51,205 nt of DNA from CAYSQW01 sp964433135 (GCA_964433135.1 CAYSQW010000019.1:1-51205); one strand, 5' to 3'. Counted from the first letter of the stretch, positions 6,574-14,678 are shown. Numbers and translations are program-made. Notes: a model not told the origin generated them from the letters alone.

Positions 6574-7797
6574 GTGGTGGAGCATAAAAAGATTCATCGT
6601 GCCGGACAGGCCGTTCTCTTTTTCATCCTGGCCATCCTGTCGGCCGGCGTTGGAACCTCGGCTGCAATTCAAGAGCAGCGGGCGGAAATTATGGTTCCCC
6701 GGGCGCGGATACGACTGAAACCCGATCTGAACAGCGACATCATACGGGTTCTGGACAAAGGGACCATTCTCACGATCAAAGGGGAATCCGGAGATTGGTA
6801 CAACGTGACGCTTCCCCGGGATGAGAGCGGTTTTATCATATCCGGGTATATCCATAAACAGTTGGTCAAACTCGTGAGCGGCGCCGCCATGACGCCGGCG
6901 GCTCCTGCTCTCCCCGAACGGATTCGGGTGATCAGGGAAAATGCCGTGGTTCGATCGGCACCTGACGGAAATGCGCGGCTTATCCGTGAGCTCCCTTCCG
7001 GAATGGTCCTGCGCTGTCAATCCCAATCCGGGGATTGGTACGAGGTCTTGCTGCCGTCAGCGGCGGGCGGCCGAGCTTCCAGCGCCTATATACACCGGGA
7101 TGCCGTGGAGCCTTTAGGGGCGACCGGAACGGCGCCGGTAACCCCCGCCGTTCAGGATAAGCGGCGTTCTCAGAGAAGAGCCCGGCCTGTCGCCCCCACT
7201 CCGAAAGCTCCACACCCGCAGTCCGCTTCCGGGGGGAAGCTTCAGGCGGGGATTCGAGCGGGGTACTCCATGATGACGGATGCCCAGTTCGGGGGAGGGC
7301 TTGCATTCGGTGCAGTCCTCGGGTATGCGCTGTCGTCCAAACTCGGCGTCGAGGTCAGCGGCATCCTGTATCAGAGTGAAGTCACGGGAGATCCCGACGG
7401 ACTCAGTGACGGAAAATTGGGGGTGACAGCGCTTCAGTTGAGCCTTAAGGGAAGCTTCCCCCTAAACGACAAGATGACGCCCTATGCGGTGGGAGGCGTG
7501 AATTATCACCTCAATTCGTTTTCTTTGGATGACGGTCCGGCCGCCGAATGGGAAGCCTTGGGCTTTTCAGTTGAAGAGTCGGTGGACAGCGGTATCGGTT
7601 TTCATGCCGGGCTCGGATTGGATTACTCTCTCCAGCCCCAACTGATCGTCAATCTGGATGTCCGCTATATTCTGGCGACGGGGACGGGAACATGGAAGCT
7701 TACGGAAGCGGTCACGGGAACACAAACCGGAGAAGATCTCGATGATCTCGGTTTAAGCGCCGTGGTGGCTACGGTGGGTTTGAAGTATTGTTTTTAA
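6574..7797 (+). CDS. Outer-membrane beta-barrel protein with two SH3b domains
   Basis: A 407-residue exported protein, GTG start behind AAGGAGGA. A signal peptide covers residues 1-31. Two bacterial SH3 repeats follow (about 35-95 and 110-175), each with the 'R..P....iir.l..G..l......gdWy.V..p' pattern ('GDWYNVTLPRDESGFI', 'GDWYEVLLPSAAGG'). A Pro/Ala/Arg-rich linker runs to about 215. The C-terminal 190 residues have alternating strands ('AGIRAGYSMMT', 'KLGVEVSGILY', 'VNLDVRYILATG') and end in aromatic 'VGLKYCF', typical of OmpA/OmpX-like barrels inserted by the BAM complex. The SH3b part may bind peptidoglycan. A possible weak promoter (TTGACA at 6424-6429) lies upstream. Seventeen bases separate it from the subtilase gene, so they are probably co-transcribed. 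Confidence 0.75.
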   Translation: MVEHKKIHRAGQAVLFFILAILSAGVGTSAAIQEQRAEIMVPRARIRLKPDLNSDIIRVLDKGTILTIKGESGDWYNVTLPRDESGFIISGYIHKQLVKLVSGAAMTPAAPALPERIRVIRENAVVRSAPDGNARLIRELPSGMVLRCQSQSGDWYEVLLPSAAGGRASSAYIHRDAVEPLGATGTAPVTPAVQDKRRSQRRARPVAPTPKAPHPQSASGGKLQAGIRAGYSMMTDAQFGGGLAFGAVLGYALSSKLGVEVSGILYQSEVTGDPDGLSDGKLGVTALQLSLKGSFPLNDKMTPYAVGGVNYHLNSFSLDDGPAAEWEALGFSVEESVDSGIGFHAGLGLDYSLQPQLIVNLDVRYILATGTGTWKLTEAVTGTQTGEDLDDLGLSAVVATVGLKYCF

Positions 7798-7814
7798 GGC
7801 GTTAGGAGATACCG

Positions 7815-9503
7815 ATGAAAATAAACACAAAGAAAAAAGTGATTCCGGGAACGGCTGTCATTCTCCTGGCTGCTTCCCTGATATTTGTTCCGCGGATGGT
7901 TTCTCAACAGAATTCATCGCTGGAAATCACCGACCTTGAGCCTTTGCAGATCGACCAGCGGGAGGGACATCCCAAGATGGAACATCTCCTGTTCAAATTG
8001 ATGGAAAAAGCCGAGCGGGACGGGATTCCCGCCGCGCGGAATTTTGCGTTTCAGCGGGAAATCGACATGGACGGAGACGATATCCGCGTGGTGCTTGAAG
8101 CGGACTATCAGGGTCTCGCCGGTCAGGCGCGTACGGCGGCCGGATTGGTCAAGCGTCAGGTCGAAAGCCTCGGCGGGCGTGTGGAAACATCCCATAACCA
8201 TAAGGTTCAGAGCATGGTGCCGCTGTCGTCGCTGATGAATTTCGTGCTGCTGCCGACCGTGAAATATGTGCGGCTTCCCATCAAGCCCATGACTTTTGAT
8301 GTGACCAGCGAAGGCGTCGCCGTGACCGGCGCCGATCAGTGGCATGCGCTGTCCGGCTACCGGTCGCCGAATCCCGCCAAGATCTGCATCCTCGACGCCG
8401 GCTTCAAGGACTATGAAGCCCTGCTGGGGACCGACCTGCCGGCTTCGGTCACCGCCCGCTCTTTCCGGGCCGACGGTAATATCTACGCCTCTAAACACGG
8501 GACCGCATGCGCCGAGATCGTCCACGACATGGCCCCGGATGCCCAATTGTGGCTGGTCAACTCCGGCACGCTGGTGGAAATGGAAAACGCCATCGACTGG
8601 ATCATCGACCAGGGTGTTCAGATCATCTCCTATTCCATGGGCTCATACATTGACGGGGCCGGCGACGGGACCGGACCGTTCTGTGAGCTTGTCAAAAAAG
8701 CGGCCGATGCCGGATTGACGTACGTGATCTCCGCCGGAAACGGAGCCAGCGACCACTGGCGCGGCACCTTCAACGATCCCGACAACGACGGCTGGCACAA
8801 TTTTTCCGGGGGCGACGAGATCCTCAATTTCAACGTTTCGGCCTATTACATCGTTTCCGCTCAGATGAAGTGGAACGACTGGGGAACCTGGACCGGAGTG
8901 AACTACACCGGCTCCAACCAGGACTTCGATCTTTACCTCTACATAAGAAGCGGTTCCTCGTGGTTGAATGTCGCAAGATCCTCGAACTCCCAGACAGGAT
9001 CTCAGCGCCCGAATGAATACATCAGCGGCTGGTACAGCAGCGCGACGCGGGATTGGGGAATTGCCATCAAGAAAAAGAAGGCCAATAAAAAAGTGATCTT
9101 CGATGTGTGGATCCCCACTCATAATGGAAACCTGCAGTACCGCTCCATGTCCCGGAGTCTGGCGACCCCGGCGGATTCGCCGCGGGGTGTGACGGTGGCG
9201 GCGGTTCACTGGCAGAGCGATATCCTCGAATCCTACAGCTCCCAGGGACCGACCGTCGACAACCGGATCAAACCCGACATCGCGGCGCCCTCCGTGGTTT
9301 CCTGCAACGCCTACGGAAGCCAGGGCTTCAACGGGACCTCGGCCGCCTGCCCGCATGTGGCCGGAGCCTTCGGACTGTTGATGGGGAAAACGCCCTACAC
9401 CCTCGATCAGATAAAGACGATCCTCGAAGGCAGGGTGAAAGAATTGGGGCCGTCCGGAAAGGATAATCAGTTCGGAAAGGGGCGTTTGAAACTGACACGG
9501 TGA
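7815..9503 (+). CDS. Subtilisin-like serine peptidase (S8), exported
   Basis: A 562-residue protein with a signal peptide at 1-31 and a likely propeptide before residue 180. The catalytic triad of the S8 family is visible: Asp 194 in 'CILDAGFKD', His 228 in 'SKHGTACAEIVHD', and Ser about 509 in 'GFNGTSAACPHVAG'. 'ISAGNGASDHW' provides the oxyanion Asn region. About 130 residues are inserted between the oxyanion and Ser motifs; the stretch 'FNVSAYYIVSAQMKWNDWGT' reads like a beta-sandwich pre-peptidase/jelly-roll insertion. Start is ATG with AGGAGA upstream. It probably acts on extracellular protein or peptide, in one transcription unit with the barrel protein ahead of it. Confidence 0.9.
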   Translation: MKINTKKKVIPGTAVILLAASLIFVPRMVSQQNSSLEITDLEPLQIDQREGHPKMEHLLFKLMEKAERDGIPAARNFAFQREIDMDGDDIRVVLEADYQGLAGQARTAAGLVKRQVESLGGRVETSHNHKVQSMVPLSSLMNFVLLPTVKYVRLPIKPMTFDVTSEGVAVTGADQWHALSGYRSPNPAKICILDAGFKDYEALLGTDLPASVTARSFRADGNIYASKHGTACAEIVHDMAPDAQLWLVNSGTLVEMENAIDWIIDQGVQIISYSMGSYIDGAGDGTGPFCELVKKAADAGLTYVISAGNGASDHWRGTFNDPDNDGWHNFSGGDEILNFNVSAYYIVSAQMKWNDWGTWTGVNYTGSNQDFDLYLYIRSGSSWLNVARSSNSQTGSQRPNEYISGWYSSATRDWGIAIKKKKANKKVIFDVWIPTHNGNLQYRSMSRSLATPADSPRGVTVAAVHWQSDILESYSSQGPTVDNRIKPDIAAPSVVSCNAYGSQGFNGTSAACPHVAGAFGLLMGKTPYTLDQIKTILEGRVKELGPSGKDNQFGKGRLKLTR

Positions 9504-9518
9504 TCTCCTTATAACGGA

Positions 9519-10166
9519 TCAGTAGGCGGAATCCCGCAGCACCTCCTCACCCAGACAGCCGGGAACCGGGATCGGTTTGTTGGTGGAGTTGGGGGCCCGC
9601 AGGATGCGGATGCCGCGGCAGCCGGCGGCTTGCGCGGCGGCGATATCGGAATCGGCGTCTCCGTAAAAAATATCGATCTTATGCCGGCGGAGCGGCGCGA
9701 TCTTGAGGTTTTCTCCCGGCCGGAAGCCCGCAAAGATTACGGGATTCGGATCGGTGAGATCGAAAACCCGGGCCAGAAGAGCCGTGACGGTTTCATACTC
9801 GCTGGGCATGCGCCCGGTGATGAAATGGATGTCGTCGCCGCGTTCCCGGTGGAATCGAAGAAGCCGAAAGCCGATGTCCTTCGGCAGGCTGAATCGATCC
9901 AATCCGTTGTTCATCTCCATCCAGAAAGCGGGATCGTACTGGTAATCGTCGCTGCCGGGAGAATACTTCACGTTCCCGTAATAATACCCCGGACTGGAAA
10001 AGAGCAGGGTATCATCTATGTCGAATGCGACGGAAAGTCGGGCCTCGTTTCCCAAACTGTGAGTCAGGTCTTCGAAATCGAGCCAACGGATGTCGTCGCC
10101 GGCCGGTCGGCATCCCCATAACATGATGATCAAAAAGAAAACGAACCAGACGGTATGTTTTTTCAT
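9519..10166 (-). CDS. Class B acid phosphatase (AphA-like) lipoprotein
   Basis: A 215-residue HAD-superfamily phosphatase. 'FDIDDTLLFSSPGYYYG' (nucleophile Asp 49, Asp 51) is the signature of class B non-specific acid phosphatases. 'FITGRMPSE' and the late acidic loop 'IFYGDADSDIAAA' complete the HAD motifs. The N-terminus 'MKKHTVWFVFFLIIMLWGC' is a lipoprotein signal with Cys 19, whereas enterobacterial AphA is a soluble periplasmic protein. The ATG at 10166 is preceded by GAGGAGG, which decides the start over the longer open frame. It would dephosphorylate organic phosphoesters in the periplasm. It ends close to the convergent subtilase gene. Confidence 0.88.
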   Translation of the reverse strand: MKKHTVWFVFFLIIMLWGCRPAGDDIRWLDFEDLTHSLGNEARLSVAFDIDDTLLFSSPGYYYGNVKYSPGSDDYQYDPAFWMEMNNGLDRFSLPKDIGFRLLRFHRERGDDIHFITGRMPSEYETVTALLARVFDLTDPNPVIFAGFRPGENLKIAPLRRHKIDIFYGDADSDIAAAQAAGCRGIRILRAPNSTNKPIPVPGCLGEEVLRDSAY

Positions 10167-10374
10167 GTTGGCCTCCTCAGCGGCTTTCCCGGGATAGATC
10201 CTAAGCAGAGTGTATGTTCGAATTCCGACGGGGTCAAGGATTTCATTTTCGTCGATGGAAGAGAAATCATTCGATTGCTTTGACTTGCATTTTTTCGCTA
10301 TGATGAAAATAAATACCCGTCCAAGAGGTTGGATTACGGATTCAGATCGCGGGGCGGCGGCATGGAAGGAGATT

Positions 10375-11262
10375 ATGAGCAAACCGATATTTTCGATTGT
10401 GGATGTTTTTGCGGAGCGGCGTTATGCGGGCAATCAGCTTGCGGTGTTCCGGCATACCGAGGGGTTGTCGGATGAGGAGATGCAGTCCATCGCAAAGGAA
10501 ACGAACTTTTCCGAGACCACCTTCATCCTTTCCGATAAGCAGCGGAACGGCGGCTATGATGTGCGGATATTCACTCCCGCCCGGGAGGTCCCTTTCGCGG
10601 GGCACCCGACGCTGGGAACCGCATTCGTTTTGCAACGGGACGTCGTCGGTCGGTCGGTCGGCGAAATTCGGCTGAATCTTGCGGTGGGGCGGATACCGGT
10701 TTCCATTCATTATGTGGAAGGGCGGGTGGATCGGCTGCAGATGAAGCAGAAGGCCCCTGATTTCGGTGAGGTGTTTCCACCGGAGAAGGTGGCGGAATTT
10801 TTGAGTCTGGCGCCGGATGAGCTCGATGCGCATTATCCTGTTCAGGATGTTTCCACCGGTCTTCCCTTCATGATCGTTCCCGTACAGAGACTGGCGTCCA
10901 TGCGAAAAGCGCGGGTGGTACGGGATGCCTTCTTCCGGATGGTGGAAAACAGCCGGGCGAAAGCTCCTCTGCTTTTCTGCCCCGAGACCTATCATGAAGA
11001 AAACGATCTCAACGTTCGGGTTTTCGTGGATTACTACGATATTCCCGAAGATCCGGCGACGGGCAGTGGAAACGGATGCCTGGCCGGCTATCTGGTGAAG
11101 CACCGCTATTTCGAGGGAGATGAAGTGAAGGTGCGGGTCGAGCAGGGATATGAGATCGGAAGGCCTTCGCTCCTTTTCCTCGATGCATCGGGCAAAGGTG
11201 AAAAGATCGAAGTGCGGGTAGGCGGCCGGGTGGTCCCGGTGGCCGAAGGGGAGTGGGGGTGA
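10375..11262 (+). CDS. PhzF family isomerase/epimerase-like protein
   Basis: A 295-residue PhzF-fold protein (diaminopimelate-epimerase-like, two pseudo-repeats). The N-terminus 'FSIVDVFAERRYAGNQLAVF' is the family hallmark. The catalytic Glu is in 'NFSETTF' (Glu 47), followed by 'FTPAREVPFAGHPTLGTAF', and 'EDPATGSGNGCLAGYL' lies in the second half. The longer upstream frame lacks homology, so ATG 10375 (AAGGAG just before) is chosen. No phenazine genes are nearby, so this is one of the many PhzF homologues of unknown substrate. It is divergent from the acid phosphatase gene. Confidence 0.88.
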   Translation: MSKPIFSIVDVFAERRYAGNQLAVFRHTEGLSDEEMQSIAKETNFSETTFILSDKQRNGGYDVRIFTPAREVPFAGHPTLGTAFVLQRDVVGRSVGEIRLNLAVGRIPVSIHYVEGRVDRLQMKQKAPDFGEVFPPEKVAEFLSLAPDELDAHYPVQDVSTGLPFMIVPVQRLASMRKARVVRDAFFRMVENSRAKAPLLFCPETYHEENDLNVRVFVDYYDIPEDPATGSGNGCLAGYLVKHRYFEGDEVKVRVEQGYEIGRPSLLFLDASGKGEKIEVRVGGRVVPVAEGEWG

Positions 11263-11335
11263 GATGATGCGCCCGGTTTGCACCATCATTTCGGGTGCGC
11301 TGTGATCCCGTATAGATCGGAGGATCTGTAATCGG

Positions 11336-12919
11336 ATGGTCGTCTTCCATTTTCTGGATTGGTTCTGGCTGGTGGTCTTTATCGCCTTCATGGTTGTCTG
11401 CGGAGTGCTTTTCTACCGTCTGGGCAAGAGATCCCTGTCGGATTTTTTTCTGGCCGGCCGGGGGCTTCCCTGGTGGCTTCCGGCGGCATCGGTATATGCC
11501 ACCCATTCGGCCACAGACACTCCGATGTGGATCAGCGGGGTTATTTACAAATACGGGATGCGAGGCATCTGGTACACATTCTTTTCGGCCTGGTGCGCCA
11601 TCTCGGCCTTCGCCTCGACGCGCATTTTCCGGCGGTCGCTGGCCTATACCCAGGCGGAATGGCAGACACTGCGTTTTTCGGGGTTGGGCGCCGAGCTCCT
11701 GCGTGGCTGGATCGCGGGCTGGCAGGTCTTCATGAACATGTTTATCTTGGGATGGGTGGGCATCGCCATGGGGAAGCTGTGCCTGTATCTCTTCGGGTGG
11801 CCGGAATGGGTGGGCTTGATCCTGTTTTCCTCGCTGTGCGCGGTCTATGTGCTTGCCGCCGGGTATTGGGGAGTCATCATGGCCGATTTCCAGCAGGGAG
11901 TGATCGCGTTCGCGGTGATCGTGCTGGTTTCGGTATGGGGGATTATCGCGGCCGGGGGGCCTCGTGCCATCACGGCGAAACTGGGAGCTCTGGGGGAGAG
12001 CTGGCGGCTGAATCCCTTCGCTTTTTCCGGGGTGACGACCGGTGAATTTCCTCTGGTGTGGTTTCTCACCATGCTGGTGATCGCCGTGATCGGCGGGTTC
12101 GGCATGGGAACCGCCATCGACTGGTATCCGGAGGCTCAGCGAATCCAGTCCGCGAAAACCGTACGCGACGCCAGCTACGGTATCTGGGCCGGTTCCGCGC
12201 TGATCGTGGTCCGCAATTCTTTGTGGGCCGTCGCCATCCTGGCATTCTTCAGCATGTATCCGAAGATACAGGCGACGGCGGAATACGAGATGGCTTGGTA
12301 CCGCCTCGGTTTCGAATACCTGCCTGTAGGATTGGTCGGATTTTTCTTCGCTGCTATCGTGGCCATCCACCTCTCGACCGTTTCCACTCACCTCAACCTG
12401 GGGGCGTCTTACGCCACCCGGGACCTCTACCAGCACTACATCAAACCTAAAGCCGGGGAGAAAGAGTTGATCTGGGTGGGACGGATGTCCACCTTGATCC
12501 TGCTTTTAGGATCGTTTGTTTACGGATTGATGATGCAGGAAATCACGCAGTGGCTTATTTTCGCGCTCTGGATCATGGCCGCCGGGATCTGGCTTCCTTC
12601 CATCCTGCAGGTGGTGTGGTGGAGGTTCAATGCCTGGGGCTATCTGTCGTCCTGGATCGCGAACCTGGGCTTGAGCTGGCTGGTCGTCTGGGTGATGCCG
12701 GAATTTCACCTCATACCCGACCTGCCCGATTACCTTCAATTCTGGATCATGATGGTGCTGGGAGCGGCGATCTACATCCCCATCACTTTTTTAACCAAGC
12801 CCGAGGACATGGATCGTCTCGTCCGCTACTACGTTATGTCCCGCCCCTTGGGATGGTGGAAACCGGTCTGGGAGGAAGCCCAGCGCCGGGGATTGATCGC
12901 CGGGGAGGAAGCACGATGA
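11336..12919 (+). CDS. Sodium:solute symporter (SSS family)
   Basis: A 527-residue integral membrane protein with about 13 hydrophobic helices. The N-terminal 'SDFFLAGRGLPWWLPAASV' and 'ATHSATDTPMWISGVIY' are characteristic of the SSS/SLC5 family, which couples uptake of sugars, organic acids or amino acids to sodium entry. 'DWYPEAQRIQSAKT' near residue 262 is a loop often seen in this branch. Substrate cannot be read. Its stop overlaps the start of a 96-residue membrane protein (ATGA), and two more microproteins follow in the same unit. Confidence 0.88.
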   Translation: MVVFHFLDWFWLVVFIAFMVVCGVLFYRLGKRSLSDFFLAGRGLPWWLPAASVYATHSATDTPMWISGVIYKYGMRGIWYTFFSAWCAISAFASTRIFRRSLAYTQAEWQTLRFSGLGAELLRGWIAGWQVFMNMFILGWVGIAMGKLCLYLFGWPEWVGLILFSSLCAVYVLAAGYWGVIMADFQQGVIAFAVIVLVSVWGIIAAGGPRAITAKLGALGESWRLNPFAFSGVTTGEFPLVWFLTMLVIAVIGGFGMGTAIDWYPEAQRIQSAKTVRDASYGIWAGSALIVVRNSLWAVAILAFFSMYPKIQATAEYEMAWYRLGFEYLPVGLVGFFFAAIVAIHLSTVSTHLNLGASYATRDLYQHYIKPKAGEKELIWVGRMSTLILLLGSFVYGLMMQEITQWLIFALWIMAAGIWLPSILQVVWWRFNAWGYLSSWIANLGLSWLVVWVMPEFHLIPDLPDYLQFWIMMVLGAAIYIPITFLTKPEDMDRLVRYYVMSRPLGWWKPVWEEAQRRGLIAGEEAR

Positions 12920-13206
12920 AAGGAATCCAAACCAAGTGGACGGCGGCTGAAGCCGAGCAATGGACGAAAGAGGATTATATGACATTCGTGCTGTCGCCGC
13001 TGATCTATTTTCTGCTGGCCCTCGGCGTGGCGCTGAGCCTTTTGCTGTTCTGGTATGGATGGGTGATACTGGGAATCAGCCTGCTTCTATTGTGGCTGAT
13101 GATTCGGATCATCGATCCCAAATTGAAAGCGATCTCCCGGGAATATGAAAAAAAGCAAGCGGTATACCTTGAAGAGATTGAAAAGATCTCGCGTTGGGAG
13201 GAGTAA
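12916..13206 (+). CDS. Small two-helix membrane protein
   Basis: A 96-residue protein whose ATG overlaps the symporter stop by four bases (ATGA). After an acidic, charged N-terminus ('WTAAEAEQWTKEDYMTF') there are two membrane helices (about 27-45 and 47-64), then a charged helical tail rich in Glu, Lys and Tyr ending 'KISRWEE'. Not recognised as a named family. Translational coupling suggests an accessory subunit or stabiliser of the symporter. The longer open frame upstream (from 12550) is a shadow of the symporter. Confidence 0.75.
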   Translation: MKGIQTKWTAAEAEQWTKEDYMTFVLSPLIYFLLALGVALSLLLFWYGWVILGISLLLLWLMIRIIDPKLKAISREYEKKQAVYLEEIEKISRWEE

Positions 13207-13329
13207 ATGAAACAGAGCTTCGCCGTTGTCATCGGAATGACGATCGCTTACCTCTTTTCCTTTCTGGGGCTGCTCCTGGCTTACATCGCGTACCGAAAAA
13301 AGCAGAAGCGGGACAGGGGGGAGTCATGA
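13207..13329 (+). CDS. Single-helix membrane microprotein (40 aa)
   Basis: ATG directly follows the stop of the previous gene; the preceding GGGAGGAG is a good ribosome binding site. The peptide is one long hydrophobic segment ('FAVVIGMTIAYLFSFLGLLL') followed by a basic tail 'YRKKQKRDRGES', predicting a single helix with its C-terminus in the cytoplasm. Function unknown. Its stop overlaps the next microprotein start (ATGA), and AGGGGGGAG precedes that start. Confidence 0.65.
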   Translation: MKQSFAVVIGMTIAYLFSFLGLLLAYIAYRKKQKRDRGES

Positions 13330-13421
13330 TTCTAGGAATCGTTATCCCGGCGGGGATCCTTCTGATCTCATTTATTGCTACCTACTTTCTTTACCGCCAT
13401 TTCACCAAGGGGCCTGAATGA
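13326..13421 (+). CDS. Single-helix membrane microprotein (31 aa)
   Basis: Starts in the ATGA overlap with the 40-residue ORF and encodes a hydrophobic helix ('ILGIVIPAGILLISFIATYF') ending 'LYRHFTKGPE'. The last codons, CCT GAA TGA, are also the first nine bases of the second composite repeat, so the C-terminus is supplied or trimmed by that element. Role unknown; fourth gene of the symporter unit. Confidence 0.6.
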   Translation: MILGIVIPAGILLISFIATYFLYRHFTKGPE

Positions 13422-13884
13422 TCCATGAAGTATGTCGAAAAGGGTTTTTCAAAAGATTTTTAATTTAGTTTTCGACATACTTCACCCTTCGGGCGAAGCA
13501 ATCTCACCACGTTAACTTCGTTACGGCCCGATCGGCGTACCTATAAATTGATTATTCATGAAGTCAGCCGATACAAAATGGAAAAGACACGTTTTGTTAG
13601 CATAATGCAAAAGAGCAGATAGAGGTTATGATTCTGCAGTACCCGTAGTTATTTAAGTTAAATTATCGGCAGACTTCACCCTACGGGCGGGCCAATCTCA
13701 CCATGTCGGCTGTACAAAGGGCGTATCGGCGTACCTTTAAGTACGCCTAACCGTCCTTTGCTTGCCGCCACGGCAATCTTGACCCGTAAATACCTCAATT
13801 TATCTTTCTAAGAAGGATGCATCGTGCTGTTTTTCTTGTCGTTATATTTATAAAGCGGCAATCTTGCTCCGTGGCTCATCCAGG
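13413..13884 (+). repeat. Module A of copy 2 (interrupted)
   Basis: End repeats are CCTGAATGATCCATG (13413-13427) and CGTGGCTCATCCAGG (13870-13884). The private stem GAAGTATGTCGAAAA (13427-13441) is a perfect 15-bp complement of 13469-13483. The module is split after 'ATCGGCGTACCT' by the nested unit. Confidence 0.85.
13546..13800 (+). repeat. A-like unit nested inside module A of copy 2
   Basis: A 255-bp unit that repeats the full module A order with different outer and inner stems. The outer ends AATTGA... and ...TCAATT replace CCTGAATGAG/CTCATCCAGG. The inner stem GAAGTCAGCCGATA (13560-13573) pairs with TATCGGCAGACTTC (13664-13677), 13 of 14. The conserved GGGC...CAATCTCACC block and the GGCGTAC hairpin follow. 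Its length matches module A of copy 3 (256 bp). Confidence 0.75.
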
Positions 13885-13913
13885 CACGTGCTGGGCCCTG
13901 AGTATGGTTTTTA

Positions 13914-14524
13914 CCTTAATATGAGGGTGGGGCGGGTCGGAAGGAACGGTGGTGTGAGATCGTCGTTTAGACGCGATTTTTAACGCCGTGAAAATTGGCC
14001 TTACCTCGGCGCTTGCGTAACTCGCTCCTTCGGAGCTCAGACATACTCAGCGTCCTCCTTCGTCGGATACCCTCGTCCAGACCGATTTTCAGGCTAAATC
14101 ACGTATGGCACTCCTCATCTCACACCGCCTTATCCTGGCTTTGGTGCTGAGAGCCGTCATATTGTTGAAGGTGTTTATTTTGAGGGATTTGGCCTGAAAA
14201 TACCTTAATACGAGGGCGGGCGGGTTGGCCACGTATGGCACTCCTCATCTCACACCGCCTTATCCTGGCTTTGGTGCTTGAAGATGTCCTATTACTGATG
14301 GGATTTAGCCCTGAAAATACCTTAATATGAGGGCCGTATGTCTCATCCAGGTTCTGAAGGCGGTGCGTACGGTGTTTTCCATAGTGTCAGGGTGGGCGGG
14401 TTGGCTACGGTTCAAGATTGCCGCGGTGGTGAGGAAACGGTTCGTGAGGCGTCGTTTTCTACGTCGATCGGACCGGGACGAAGCCGACATGGTGAGGCCG
14501 ACCCGCCCCACCCGAATAATAAGG
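13914..14524 (+). repeat. Module B of copy 2
   Basis: The left end CCTTAATATGAGGGTGGGGC... (13914-13940) is inverted at 14498-14524 with a few mismatches. The inner arm GGTGGTGTGAGAT (13948-13960) can pair with ATCTCACACCGCC at either 14117-14129 or 14247-14259. The small hairpin GCTCC-TTC-GGAGC (14024-14036) is the covarying counterpart of 2494-2506. Confidence 0.8.
14100..14278 (+). repeat. 130-bp direct duplication within module B
   Basis: A 49-bp block starting CACGTATGGCACTCCTCATC occurs identically at 14100-14148 and 14230-14278. The sequence after each block differs but ends in the same GGGATTT.GCC.TGAAAATACCTTAATA motif. The period is 130 bp. It gives the element two possible right arms for the GGTGTGAGAT stem. 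Confidence 0.85.
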
Positions 14525-14543
14525 AACATTTTGCCCGGAGGGT

Positions 14544-14661
14544 GGAAAGGGACGATAATTGGAAATCAAGTTAACGGCATTTGCATTAATTATCTCTTAA
14601 TCCATGATTAATCGATAATAGGCAGGGCCATGATTTATTGATTCCACTATCGTCCCTTTCC
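14544..14661 (+). repeat. Terminal private hairpin of copy 2
   Basis: GGAAAGGGACGATAATTGGA (14544-14563) is the near-perfect inverse of 14643-14661, enclosing about 79 bp of AT-rich loop. Next to it is GCCCGGAGGGTGG, the inverted form of the block that follows the private stem in module A. It is therefore the private stem of the inverted A-like segment. Confidence 0.75.
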
Positions 14662-14678
14662 ATAAATACATCTATTTC

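Larger units (their letters stand above)
13413..14661 (+). repeat. Composite inverted-repeat element, copy 2 (nested and expanded)
   Basis: This fills the 1257-bp space between the symporter unit and the convergent M1 peptidase gene; I see no real CDS in it. Order: module A (13413-13884) with a second A-like unit inserted in it (13546-13800); module B (13914-14524) with a tandem duplication; an inverted A-like segment (about 14408-14497); and a terminal private hairpin (14544-14661). Copy 2 and copy 1 share long near-identical blocks, e.g. 'GAGATCGTCGTTTAGACGCG'. Only about 17 bp separate it from the M1 peptidase stop. Confidence 0.9.

Noticed and set aside
10375..11262. Phenazine biosynthesis gene phzF
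   Set aside because: Only the family fold is supported; no other phz gene is present, so a phenazine role is not claimed.
11009..12436. 475-residue minus-strand open frame
   Set aside because: It runs antisense through the PhzF and symporter genes; the translation is rich in Pro, His, Arg and Gly without motifs, as expected of a codon-mirror shadow.
14327..14611. 94-residue open frame in the second repeat
   Set aside because: It spans repeat modules that are not conserved as protein in the other copies; no ribosome site.
13413..14661. CRISPR array
   Set aside because: The repeats are long, mixed in orientation and irregularly spaced, with no uniform short repeat-spacer pattern and no cas genes.
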